A stretch of DNA of 56,888 nt from Mansonella perstans (GCA_037074765.1 JBAMDO010000273.1:1-56888); one strand, 5' to 3'. Positions 1 to 13,300 are shown, numbered from the stretch's first letter. A program made the numbers and translations. Notes: a model not told the origin generated them from the letters alone.

Positions 1-3000
1 TTCCAAGCAACTAGTAAAATTTTAGCATTCCTTCTTTTCATTTTTAGTTCTATGATGTGTATCTCCGACATCTATTAATGGTTCCTTGCAATCAGTGACT
101 GTAAAATAAATCAATATTATCGTATCACGGAAAATGAGAAGCCAGTATGAAATATTCTCGTAACTTTTTCTTCCTTATCACTTCATTACTTTATTCATCA
201 ATCTTTTCAATTATCCACTTCCTTCTTACCTCAATGATTTTGTTCCTTTTTTGATAAATTGTATAAATTTGGATTGAAAATATTTCAAAATCCATTAAAA
301 GATTTTTCCTTTACGATCAGATATAGAAATCTTCGTCATATTGATTGTCTTACAAAATGATCAAATTGTAATAGATCTATGGGAGTTTATGAAATTGATT
401 TGCTACAACTACATCTTATCATATTTGACAAAAAGAAGGGTACTACGATAAGCCAAAACTAACTTGTTGTAATCATTTTCATTATTAAGAAGTTGGACTG
501 GAATTTTCATCCCTGTTATGCTCGTGTTTGGCTCAAACTTTCATATTTTTCTTCACATCTAATTTTGATCCATTTTCCGACTTCGATTTTTGTGACTGGA
601 ATATAATAAAAAATTATTTATTAATATTTGTCTTAATCATTAGTGTTAGGAAAATACCGACCAATTACAACTATCAAGTTGAGGTTATTATATATACTAT
701 ACTATGTCAACACATGAGTCATTTAAGTTACCACTTCCTCCACAGCTGTGTATGACAATCTATGATTAATTAATTGATACAAACTTATTTTAGGAAATGA
801 TTATAAAACTCAACGCATTTTTAGGACTCCAAGAGAAATTTTTGTTTAATTTATGTTAATTTAATTTTTTACGGTCACATTATTCACTAATTTACAAACT
901 AATTCATTGTCACATTTATTGTTAACAAATTTATTCGTACTAATTAATTCGAACAGTGCTAATTATTTTTTAATAACATTTTTATGCGAAACAAAAGAAA
1001 AATTAATTAGTGAATAACTTGAAATTTTCTTCGTTGAATTATAGCTTTTTTTGATTGTTTCTAGAGGAGTGAAGAATTTTTATAGAAAAATTTTAAAATA
1101 AAGTTTTTTACGATCTTCAAAAATCTCTTTTTTTTTTTTTTGATAAAAGCCTGTAAAATGAATTGAACAAAGTGATGCTATTCAAACTTCGATTTCTCAT
1201 CTATTTCAATTTTCACTGAATGCTAACAATTGCTAAGTGAGGTGCTACTAATTAACTTCCAAGCAACTAGTAAAATTTTAGCATTCCTTCTTTTCATTTT
1301 TAGTTCTATGATGTGTATCTCTGACATCTATTAATGGTTCCGTTGCAATCAGTGACTGTAAAATAAATCAATATTATCGTATCACGGAAAATGAGAATGC
1401 CAGTATGAAATATTCTCGTAACTTTTTCTTCCTTATCACTTCATTACTTTATTCATCAATCTTTTCAATTATCCATTTCCTTCTTACCTCAATGATTCTG
1501 TTCCTTTTTTGATAAATTGTATAAATTTGGATTGAAAATATTTCAAAAATCCATTAAAAGATTTTTTCCTTTACGATCAGATATAGAAATCTTCGTCAGT
1601 ATTGATTGTCTTACAAAATGATCAAATTGTAATAGATCTATGGGAGGTTTATGAAATTGATTTGCTACAACTACATCTTATCATATTTGACAAAAAAAGA
1701 AGGTACTACGATAAGCCAAAACTAACTTGTTGTAAATCATTTTCAATTATTACAGAAGTTGGACTGGAATTTTCACTCCCTGTTATGCTCGTGTTTTGGC
1801 TCAAACTTTTCATATTTTTCTTCACATCTAATTTTGATCCATTTTCCGACTTCGATTTTTGTGACTGGAATATAATAAAAAAATTATTTATTAATTATTT
1901 GTCTTAATCATTAGTTGTTAAGGAAAATACCGACCAAATTACAACTATCAAGTTGAGGTTATTATATATACTACTATGTCAACACATGAGTCATTTAGGT
2001 TACCACTTCCTCCACAGCTGTGTATGACAATCTATGATTAAATTAATTGATACAAAACTTATTTTAGGAAATGATTATAAAACTCAACGCATTTTTAGGA
2101 CTCCAAGAGAAATTTTGTTTAATTTATGTTAATTTAATTTTTTACGGTCACATTATTCACTAATTTACAAACTAATTCATTGTCACATTTATTGTTAACA
2201 AAATTTATTCGTACTAATTAACTTCGAAACAGTGCTAATTATTTTTTTAATAACATTTTTATGCGAAACAAAAGAAAAATTAATTAGTGAATAACTTGAA
2301 ATTTTCTTCGTTGAATTATAGCTTTTTTTTGATTGTTTTCTAGAGGAGTGAAGAATTTTTATAGAAAAATTTTAAAATAAAGTTTTTTACGATCTTCAAA
2401 AATCTCTTTTTTTTTTTTTTGATAAAAAGCCTGTAAAATGAATTGAACAAAGTGATGCTATTCAAACTTCGATTTCTCATCTATTTCAATTTTCACTGAA
2501 TGCTAACAATTGCTAAGTGAGGTGCTACTAATTAACTTCCAAGCAACTAGTAAAATTTTAGCATTCCTTCTTTTCATTTTTAGTTCTATGATGTGTATCT
2601 CTGACATCTATTAATGGTTCCGTTGCAATCAGTGACTGTAAAATAAATCAATATTATCGTATCACGGAAAATGAGAATGCCAGTATGAAATATTCTCGTA
2701 ACTTTTTCTTCCTTATCACTTCATTACTTTATTCATCAATCTTTTCAATTATCCATTTCCTTCTTACCTCAATGATTCTGTTCCTTTTTTGATAAATTGT
2801 ATAAATTTGGATTGAAAATATTTCAAAAATCCATTAAAAGATTTTTTCCTTTACGATCAGATATAGAAATCTTCGTCAGTATTGATTGTCTTACAAAATG
2901 ATCAAATTGTAATAGATCTATGGGAGGTTTATGAAATTGATTTGCTACAACTACATCTTATCATATTTGACAAAAAAAGAAGGGTACTACGATAAGCCAA

Positions 3001-4597
3001 AACTAACTTGTTGTAAATCATTTTCAATTATTACAGAAGTTGGACTGGAATTTTCACTCCCTGTTATGCTCGTGTTTTGGCTCAAACTTTTCATATTTTT
3101 CTTCACATCTAATTTTGATCCATTTTCCGACTTCGATTTTTGTGACTGGAATATAATAAAAAAATTATTTATTAATTATTTGTCTTAATCATTAGTTGTT
3201 AAGGAAAATACCGACCAAATTACAACTATCAAGTTGAGGTTATTATATATACTATACTATGTCAACACATGAGTCATTTAGGTTACCACTTCCTCCACAG
3301 CTGTGTATGACAATCTATGATTAAATTAATTGATACAAAACTTATTTTAGGAAATGATTATAAAACTCAACGCATTTTTAGGACTCCAAGAGAAATTTTT
3401 GTTTAATTTATGTTAATTTAATTTTTTACGGTCACATTATTCACTAATTTACAAACTAATTCATTGTCACATTTATTGTTAACAAAATTTATTCGTACTA
3501 ATTAACTTCGAAACAGTGCTAATTATTTTTTTAATAACATTTTTATGCGAAACAAAAGAAAAATTAATTAGTGAATAACTTGAAATTTTCTTCGTTGAAT
3601 TATAGCTTTTTTTTGATTGTTTTCTAGAGGAGTGAAGAATTTTTATAGAAAAATTTTAAAATAAAGTTTTTTACGATCTTCAAAAATTTTTTTTTTTTTT
3701 TTGATAAAAAGCCTGTAAAATGAATTGAACAAAGTGATGCTATTCAAACTTCGATTTCTCATCTATTTCAATTTTCACTGAATGCTAACAATTGCTAAGT
3801 GAGGTGCTACTAATTAACTTCCAAGCAACTAGTAAAATTTTAGCATTCCTTCTTTTCATTTTTAGTTCTATGATGTGTATCTCTGACATCTATTAATGGT
3901 TCCGTTGCAATCAGTGACTGTAAAATAAATCAATATTATCGTATCACGGAAAATGAGAAAGCCAGTATGAAATATTCTCGTAACTTTTTCTTCCTTATCA
4001 CTTCATTACTTTATTCATCAATCTTTTCAATTATCCACTTCCTTCTTACCTCAATGATTTTGTTCCTTTTTTGATAAATTGTATAAATTTGGATTGAAAA
4101 TATTTCAAAAATCCATTAAAAGATTTTTTCCTTTACGATCAGATATAGAAATCTTCGTCAGTATTGATTGTCTTACAAAATGATCAAATTGTAATAGATC
4201 TATGGGAGGTTTATGAAATTGATTTGCTACAACTACATCTTATCATATTTGACAAAAAAAGAAGGGTACTACGATAAGCCAAAACTAACTTGTTGTAAAT
4301 CATTTTCAATTATTACAGAAGTTGGACTGGAATTTTCACTCCCTGTTATGCTCGTGTTTTGGCTCAAACTTTTCATATTTTTCTTCACATCTAATTTTGA
4401 TCCATTTTCCGACTTCGATTTTTGTGACTGGAATATAATAAAAAAATTATTTATTAATTATTTGTCTTAATCATTAGTTGTTAAGGAAAATACCGACCAA
4501 ATTACAACTATCAAGTTGAGGTTATTATATATACTATACTATGTCAACACATGAGTCATTTAAGTTACCACTTCCTCCACAGCTGTGTATGACAATC
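1..4597. repeat. Tandem array of a ~1.28-kb AT-rich unit
   Basis: Direct head-to-tail repeat. The unit beginning TTCCAAGCAACTAGTAAAAT starts at 1, 1257, 2537 and 3819, giving unit lengths of 1256, 1280 and 1282 bases and a last partial copy of about 779 bases. Homology stops abruptly near 4597, after TGTATGACAATC, where unique DNA begins. The array runs off the left edge, so the copy number is unknown. The copies are nearly identical apart from scattered single-base changes and small indels. Each unit carries a 13-bp inverted repeat (in copy 1 at 880-892 and 1005-1017) that could form a stem with a loop of about 112 bases. No SL RNA, 5S rRNA or tRNA sequence is visible in the unit. A short open frame of about 85 codons recurs in copies 2-4 but has no coding character. 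Confidence 0.97.
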
Positions 4598-6430
4598 CAT
4601 ATCATGTCATCATGCACTAACGTCAATCAAACCGTTATACTTTTTTTTGTTAACTCTTACACGATTGTATACCAATCAGGAAATGCATCGTTTGCCGAAT
4701 TGTTACTATTGTCGAAGAATATTTCAGCAAATTCTTACTATTCTGATCTTATCATAGTATTAATCATTAGAAAATAAATTCCCAATTTTATCGTCAATCT
4801 GATAGATACATACAAAAATGCTTCTTTCGATCCACTTTGCTCATACAATGTTCGTTCATTCTCTAATTTTTTCCAAGCCAAAGTAAAATTCATAGAGTAT
4901 AAAAAGTGGGATTAAAATTCTGATTAATTAAATTAGTCGCTATTTTAAATCTCATTCATTGAACATAAAAAAAGCACATCGGAGAAATATGTCAACAAAA
5001 TGCACCAATAGTGGCGACACTTCGTTTGAAAATTTCACATCTGTCGTAGACATTGAAATTGTAACAGATTGTTGTGATTCCCGTGCAGAATCAGTCAAGA
5101 TGAACAAATAAACGTATGGCCAGAAAGAAATAATGAAATGTTATACATTTAGACTATTTATATATTTTAAATTTATTCAGATTTTGCATTTGCGTAAGTA
5201 ATATGAACGTGATTACATGGTCAATTAAGCAAAAGATCATACCAATGTTAGCATTAAAAAAAGTTTCATGCATTGCCATATCGTACATAAAATAGTTGTA
5301 TTTTGCCATTTGTAATCTGATGGTTTCAATCAATTAAAGCAACTCAGTAACACGTGCGCTTATCAAAGTAACACGTGGCTAACACTCAACGTTTTTAAAT
5401 ACTGGAATCTAACTTGCTGTTTTTTTTTTTTTGTATAGAAATATGGTGCAATTTAAGTGCTTATTTTGATGAAATGATGAAATGCTTACGAATAATAAAG
5501 TAAAATATTAATCAACGATAATATAAGAACCGCTGAAACGATATGTTTCGATTTGATCACATATACTTGACAACTAAAAAGTTTCACGTAACAGATTAAA
5601 TGCAATATTAATAATTGCCCTAATTATCTTTATTAGCGAGCGGAATGCCATTTAACATCTGCATTCAATACCATTACATAGTTAACAAATTGTGATGCAA
5701 CCAAATGATAAAATTTTTTTAATTTTACTTGGCATTTTACAAAATTTTTTAACAAAATTTTAGAAATAATAATAGTTCATCCTGAATAACTCACTGAAAT
5801 ACAAAGCTATTAATCAGTAATTATTTTAATTTTTCCCACAGGACTTTGAAGTAAATTTAATCGCTACACAACTAACCGATAACATTTTCGATAGCAGCAA
5901 GCACAGCTACGATATCAAAGCAAAAATAAAAATCATACAACTTTAATTCTTTTTTTCTAGAAATAAATTTTATTAAAGGCTAAAAGTGGAAGTGAATTTT
6001 CTTGACTATCAGTAATTTGTAGATTATAATTTCATTAATTTTTATAATTTCAGATTATATTTGATGGTCAAAATAAGCAAAAAAAAATATATTGCAAGCA
6101 TTGGTGGATTTCTGAATGGTACTTGCAGCACTGATTTTCTAGGTTCTTTACTGTCATTTCAACAAAATTACTGCCAATTTTATAATATTACCACCATATT
6201 AACATTAAGTTTATCAATTAACTACTAATACCACTACTTATTACATTTGCTTTATGTGATAATCATCTCACGTAAATAGATTATTTTTTATAACGTAATA
6301 ATTATTTCATGTAATTAGACTGCTATTATGTTACTAATACTACTATCGCGCTACTGCTGTCACTTATAATACTATTCGTTTCTATCACGTCCATATTCAT
6401 ATAATTCTAGAAATTCGTGGAAACATTAAG
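4598..6430. other. Intergenic DNA, no gene seen
   Basis: AT-rich unique sequence between the tandem array and the region upstream of MED12. I see no supported exon on either strand. Two CACGTG E-boxes lie 21 bases apart (5351-5356 and 5372-5377), each inside the same 10-base context AGTAACACGTG less its first or last base, so they may be a small local duplication. No function can be assigned. Confidence 0.6.
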
Positions 6431-6435
6431 ACTAT

Positions 6436-6732
6436 CTTGAAAGTAGAACGATAAAACAATCTTGCGCGTAAAACGCTGAACTATCCTGCGCGTAAAACGT
6501 CAAAAGATCTTGCGTGTAAAACATCAAAATTATCTTGCATGTGAGACGTTAAAACTATCTAACATTTGACACGTTAAGACTCTCTTGTACGTAAAACGGA
6601 AGGCTATTCCGCGTCCAAGAGTTAGAACTACTTTGCGTGTAAGACGTTAAATTATCCCATATGCAAAGCGTCTAACTCATTTCTCACGTGAAACGTTAAA
6701 ACTATCCATACGTAAAACGTTGAAACCATCTT
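6436..6732. repeat. Degenerate 25-bp minisatellite upstream of MED12
   Basis: About 11-12 diverged tandem copies of a 25-base unit. Each is built as a CTTGCGCGTAAAACG-like core followed by TTAAAACTAT. Well-preserved copies are at 6461-6485 and 6510-6534; later copies have lost or gained a base, so the period drifts between 23 and 25. The core keeps CG dinucleotides (GCGTAAAACG, ACGT) that are rare in the surrounding AT-rich DNA. It ends about 0.6 kb before the MED12 start codon. Confidence 0.8.
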
Positions 6733-6901
6733 TTGCCATTTCATTTCAAAATTTGCTGCACAGGATCGATATGCAACGCAAGTTTGGAACTCGATATCAA
6801 TGCGGTGTTATTTGTAGTTCTTGTTGGCACTAGACGTTGATTCATTTATTGCGCATAAATTTCGACATTAGATGACATCTAACGTTGAAATTTAATTTTT
6901 C

Positions 6902-6949
6902 ACGCGTTTTAATACCTTACGCGTGAGGTATTTTTACCTTTTTACGCGT
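6902..6949. promoter_or_regulatory. Cluster of three ACGCGT motifs upstream of MED12
   Basis: ACGCGT occurs at 6902-6907, 6919-6924 and 6944-6949. The middle copy sits in an almost perfect 18-base palindrome at 6914-6931 (TACCTTACGCGTGAGGTA). The cluster lies about 380 bases before the MED12 start codon. It may be a promoter element, but this is inference from motif density only. Confidence 0.35.
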
Positions 6950-7150
6950 GGATAGTTTTGTCACACGAGAAATATTGAAAAGAATCGGCCTTTTTTTTCG
7001 AATTCTACATACGCTTTTGAATGATATCTGTTTCATAATTAAACTGCAAGCATATTTTTGAATAATAGATGTGTAATTTGTGTCTTTTTTTTTTGGAAAA
7101 TTTGTGGTATTTTTTAATAGCTCTTTTTCAATAGAAGATAATATTTTTTC

Positions 7151-7158
7151 TTTTTCAG
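7151..7158 (+). promoter_or_regulatory. Possible trans-splice acceptor for MED12
   Basis: A long pyrimidine run ends in CTTTTTCAG, with AG at 7157-7158, 169 bases before the MED12 start codon. It resembles a spliced-leader acceptor. If it is used, the leader would carry a 37-codon upstream reading frame beginning at 7173. A second, pyrimidine-poor AG at 7313-7314, 13 bases before the ATG, is an alternative. The true 5' end is not settled. Confidence 0.3.
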
Positions 7159-7327
7159 TTGTGCTGTATTTTCATATGATATATCTTATTTCCTGTTATT
7201 ATTGGATATTTCGTTCGTTATTTTTGGTTTTGAGTATTTCCATGCGTTATCAAATTCCATTAATAAATATCTTTTACAATGAATAAAAACGGTTGAAAGA
7301 ATTAGAAAATTAAGGAATAAAATAGCA

Positions 7328-10300
7328 ATGAAAAGTTTGAACGTGATCTCATGGCACTATCAAACACCTGAAAGAAGAGCTTTAAAAAGGAATCGATTGG
7401 GACCACCGGATGTTTATCCGCAAGATGTTAGTTAAAATTTAACTTTAACTTTCCATTTTGTTATCTTAGTTGCGAAATAATCTTCCGATGAGTTCATGTC
7501 AAAATTGAAGGATCGAAATGAAACTCTGATTTATCTTAGACTTTGTCATAATACAGTAAGAACTGCTATTTCCAATACAACTTCATTGCTTTAGGCACAA
7601 ACTTTCTGGCAATATAAATCACAAATTACTTGTAAAATCATTTCAGCACATGTTAATATTTGCAGGCGAAACAGGAAGAGGATAACCTAGGAGCGGATCG
7701 TTTGAAGAAAGGTTATCAAGTTGCAGTGACATCTTATGAGCATGAATCAATTGTCTATAACGTCAAGGTATTATTTCACGCAGATCACTGACTATTGTAT
7801 CAATTCGTAGGTTGAACTATAGTTGACTTTACTGGAACTAATTAAGAGGAACGAATTAAGTGGTTTGTTTTAAGTTTTTTTTGGATAATATGCCTGTGAT
7901 CTGATATATATTAATGTTTTATACCTGAGATATAATCTCTTAAATTATCGAGTAAATATGGTTAATATCAAGAAAGATAACTTAAGGGTGTTTTTAAGAT
8001 GCCACGATTGGATCGTTTGGATGATACCATGTTACGCGGAGCCCAGTTAGTAATGCAAATAATGGCGAAAAAAATGGAATTAAATGCAAATCTGGACAAA
8101 GAAAGGAGGCGTGCCGGAAATGCTATTACCAAAGATAATATTGGAAGTGGAGGAAGCGGATTAGGAGCTGGCCTCCAAATACATTTCCAACAGTTCAGCC
8201 ATAATGCGGTAAACTGTTTCATATTTCATGCGTTTTGTTCGCAGATGCCATCTACCCTATTTTAAGACCGGAATTTCATTTCCTGGATTTTATCATTTAT
8301 CAGTTACGTGGATATCAATCCAAATTTATGTGATGCATGTATGTATCAACCTGAAAAGTCCATTGGTAACAATATTTCCAATTCTTTTCGTATTTTATAG
8401 GAAAAAGCGAAAAAATCAAAAGAAAGGAACGACTGGTTTACTGACTTAGCTCATGGCAAACCTTTGGCAGTACTAGCCCGGAAGCCACCATTTTTTCGCA
8501 AAAAGGTTTATTTTTGAATATCATCTAACCATATAATCATTTAACTTTGTAATATGATTTCGGGAACACCTTGATAAATTGCTCCGATTATAAGTCCCAC
8601 CTAAATAGAATAACAAATTCAAATTACAGAATTACACTCGAAAGTAAATGTATTTTAATGACTTTAGAAAAAATAAACTAAGGATGAAGTAATTATATAT
8701 GATGATTCAAATTCTTGTCTTACTATATATCGTTGTTAAACACTAAAAGCTATCGCAGGAGGATGCGTTGGAGTACTTGTGTGATTATAAAGTACCAGTT
8801 AGTCGAGCGCTATGGTTCCTAAAACTAATTGCTGTCGGTGGTCAAGGATGTAGTGCCAATGTTAACAAGCAAAAAAAGTCCACCACTGACCAACTGGCTT
8901 CTGGTAAAAATCTTTTTGGACTTCCAGTTTTAGCATAATAATATTAGATTGCTAATGACTTGATTCTAAGAGTTTTGTAAACAGAATATGATTAACATCC
9001 GTACTTATAGGACAGTTACTGGAGTTTTTTGAAGGTCATCGTTCGACAGATTAAAGCTAATTGCTTTATCCGCTATTTATTTGAATTTTCTTGATGTTTC
9101 TTTGCAGAGCTCGCATCACTTTTCACGAAATTTGTAAAGTTAATGCTTAATCAAATGAGCGATAGTGCCAAGCTAGAATCTAATATTGTTTATACTGATC
9201 GATGGCCACATTTTGTGTATATTTGTAAACATGCCTACGAAGTAAGCTCTTAATTTTCCATGCATATAGCAGATTTACATGAATCATTTCGTTTTTTTTT
9301 CTGTTCTTGTCTCTGTCCTTGTTTTTGTACAAAATTCCAGTGACTGGAAACATCTCAACCGTTTTAGGATGGAATGGTCGAAAAACAAGAATTTTTGATG
9401 GACTTACTAGATATATTCAATGACCGGTTTGTACAATCTGTTGAAAATCGTCAAAATGACAAGTCATCAATTCATCCTTTTTTGCATCATGGTAAGCTCA
9501 AGATAGTTTATGTACTGTCAGTTAGTGCAGTCAGGTGTGTCATCGTGATTCTGAGGAACTTATTGCAGGATCCGGACTTGCTTCAAGCAATAATCAGTCT
9601 CATTATATCACATTCCGTCTTTTCCTTCTATTTATTTGTCAGTACACCGATCAAATTACGCAGAATATAATCTTGTCGAAAAGATGCGCATTTCTGGTAT
9701 GTCACAGATTGGAACTTTATCGAGACGAAGCTGAGGAGCGAGAAGGCAGGTTTGTTTAACGACATCATTAAATTATACGTGAATGTTGCTATGTCTGGAG
9801 CAACCAGTTTCATTATGCAGCAAATAGATATCATGACTACATATAGGGTAATGTTGAGGTTCTCGAATTATCTAAGAAAAATTTTTCTTGATGTTTCTTA
9901 GGAAAAAGTATCATTTATTCTGGGGTTTCGATATTTATCAAATGGAACAGGAATGATTGTCTAAATTCATGCCATTATATCTTTATAATAATTTTTTTGA
10001 GACCAGTGGATTGTGTTGAGCTGTTCGATGATATGCAACAATGCATTCATCAGCGTGCAATAATTCTGACATTATCTGGTATGCTATACGCCATACTAAT
10101 TGATTGTCCTGGTGCTCTGGTATGGAATAAATATGACGGTAGGTTATATTTTCGTGTTCCATGGATTATAGGTGCATGTCTGGAAACATCCATTTATTTA
10201 TCTCTAATTAGGTTTTTACATGATATAATGTTGCATATATTACAGTATCACCAGGACGTCCTCCTACAATGCTTCATCAATTGTGCGGCTCATCACTGGA

Positions 10301-13300
10301 TCATTTACCATGTCCATTCGAAAGTCTTCCTTCTCCACCAGGTCATGGCACGGAGCGATTGCAGGAGTTCATTCAGCTTCGGCTGGCTGAAGTACGGCGG
10401 CGTTCTCGTGCTTGCGAAAATAAATGGTCAATGAATTATGCACAGAAGAAGGGTTTTGGTTTGTTCGTATTCTATGATTACGTATACACAAGAATTCAAA
10501 ACATTTCGTGGATCAATTTTAAAAATTGAGTAGATAGAACTATTGCTTGATTAATACTAGAAAGATTCAATTGCAAGCAATCTTATCAGAAGGTAGATTG
10601 AATAGAATTGTTTGATGTTCACACGTCGTGAATGCTTTCCTGGAGTTCTTTTGGTCTGAAAATAGATTTTCTACGGGAATCAGAAAATCCAAATTTGGGA
10701 GTATTGCTAATTAAAAAACGACACTTTAATAACTTCCCGTTTCTTCATGGATTTTTTTTTACGTTATTTGTAATCCAAATTTTCATATATTGGTTTTTCT
10801 TTTAGCAACTATGGTTTCGCAATGCCTGGAAATAGTTGGTATACTTGATGCAGCACGTTTGGATCAACCAAACTGCATCGAAAAGATCTACGCAGTAATT
10901 TTTAACGGATCCTCCAAAGAAAGTTTTGAGGTAAGCTTGATATTTCTTGATAAGATTCATGCCCATTTTTTGTTTAATAAAAATCTTTGCTTTATTCGTC
11001 TTTATCTTCTTGATTATAAATTTTTATTGCTTTATAGCATGAACATGCGATTCGCGTGAAGGTGCTTCTGCAGTGGGCAGTAACAGTGGAAAGGGAGGGG
11101 ACCCATCGTGCGTTACTTGTTGCTCAGTTACTTGCATTTCGGATTAATCATCGAAAAACTTTCAAATTTGGTATATTTTTTAGTCGATTAGCGTACTACT
11201 ACTTAAAATGCTTATTCATTAAAATGGTTAGTCGTGGTCAGTGGAATAGCTATATGATTCATCTAAACAAACCTTTTTCTATTAGCTCGGCTACAGAAAA
11301 TGAGGTTTTATACTAGCTCTCGGAAGGAAACAAAATGTTAAATATTATAATCTGAGATCTGACAATCTGAGATCTCCCAGTAGAGCGTTCAACTATGATT
11401 TTGGTTTTACAACGCTGTTAATGTATGCAATGATGTGTTAGAGAATTTAGTATCAAAGGAATGTTTTATTTCATTGCAGAAGTTTGATTTTAGGTTCATT
11501 AACTCTGCAAGAAATATTACTAGAATTTCTTGTAACAGAAGGACCGGATCCAGGAAGTACCGACAAAGATCGTTTTTGTCAAGAGTTTGCTAATCTGATG
11601 CTTCTCTTCATTGAGTTGCAACGTGCCGGTGTTTTTTCCCACGATTTTTATGTGAAAGAATTAATTCGGACTGGTGAAATGTTGGAATACATTCCGTTAA
11701 TGCAAAAAATCAGGAAACGGAAGGAAGACAAGCAAAAAGTGAGTCTCTTTCTACGTTTTTGAATGTCCTTTATTTGTTTCCAATTTGCGTAATTTTTAAT
11801 CAATCTGAATAATTTAATTTTGTTTCTGTCGAAAAAATGTCACAAAACAAAAATTTCAGCATCATCAGGAGTCATCCAATACCACTACGTTATCCTCGAC
11901 ATTTGCATCTCAACCCAGTGAACCAAATGCAGTTTTCCTAGCAAAAGCAGTTGCGGCACCACCTCCAATTGTGACAATGCCGTCTGAATTACCTGATGAG
12001 CATCCATATTTATGGAGAAATTTATCAGTGCATGAACGATTGTTAATACATTTACCCATTCCGCAGTCAGCTGAATACAGAAGCGAATGCAATCAAAGGT
12101 AAGCATAGATTTATAGATATTTTTTAAATTGGCTGTTCGCTATGAGTATTTCATTGTCGCAGATTTACAACAAACCGCCGTAATAATCCGGAATCATTTT
12201 TTAACAGATCTCTTCTGTTGTACGGAATTGGTGCGGAACGTGATGCTATGAAACAGGAGTTGAGACGGTTGGCACGTGAATTAGCAAAAATTTGGCAAAA
12301 GCGAATTGTTGTCGAATTTTCCTTCAATAAACCATTGGAAATACGATTTAAAAAACGAGCTACACGTGAACAGCTTCAAGAAAGCATGGCCAAATTCAGG
12401 TGACATCGTATTACTTTTATATATCACGCTTAACATTTCTGTGATACACTTACGGTAAACTTCTTTGATGCGGTCTCTTTTAATGCTTTTTTTTCTCAGT
12501 CGGATTTTCAAACGCTATTTACTAATTTACTTTGTAAAATTACCTTTCTTGGTTACAGATCATGTACATATTACGATCAGCTTGTTCTTTGTGGCTGGTG
12601 CTGTGAATCATTTATTCAAATGGTACAAGATTTTGTTGATGGACACAGTTGTGTATTACCTACCGCTGAAGGACTCGATATTGTCTTAGAGATGTGTGAG
12701 CTGGCACAGAATATTGCCGGCATTATGGAACTCGCTGAAGAAGTCAGTTGTTTAACATTTTCTTCTCATTTGTTTTTGCGCAGGCAATTTTTCAAAGCTG
12801 TTTGATTGCTCGTATCTTTTGTCATGAAACTGAATTATGCGCTGTGAAAGAGTTTTCCGGAAAAGTTTCATGATGTCACTATAATTTTCTGCCACACTTT
12901 TAAAATGTACTTGCTGGTGACTAGTAGTAATAAGTTATAATTCTGATCTTGGAAGAGAAAATTGCATCTGATATTCATCTTTAGAAAAAGGATTTAGAGC
13001 AGTAGAAATTAAAATTAAATAAACAAATAAGAATCCAGTTATTTGTTTATTCAATTTTCAGTTACTGCCATTATTAGTACTAATTGAACGAGTACTGCTG
13101 GAGCGCCGTGTTGACTGTGTTCCAAGCAATATATCAGCGCAGCTTGGTTATGTTCTAACTGCATACATTTCCCATAATTATTATTATTTTCTGTACTCTC
13201 AAAATGCTCCCAATATTGTACAAGGGTAGGCCTCGTTGTTTTTTTTTTTTTCTTTTTTTTTTTTAGTATTTTGGTCAACTAATATATATATACTATTAAA

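Noticed and set aside
1602..4470. Repeated 85-101 codon plus-strand frames in the tandem array
   Set aside because: They recur only because the unit is repeated. Copy 2 enters through another frame because of a one-base difference, copy 1 is broken, the composition is Phe/Ile/Leu-rich as expected from AT-rich DNA, and no splice or start context supports them.
1..4597. SL RNA / 5S rRNA cluster
   Set aside because: Tandem units of about 1 kb suggested it, but neither the nematode SL1 sequence nor a 5S-like block is present on either strand.
11885..12106. Minus-strand frames opposite MED12 exon 14
   Set aside because: The plus strand here encodes a MED12 exon with matching splice sites; the antisense frames are shadows.
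13237..13265. Long poly(T) stretch in a MED12 intron
   Set aside because: A simple homopolymer-rich intron segment; similar runs occur across the window and do not mark a retroelement, as no target-site duplication or coding relic is present.
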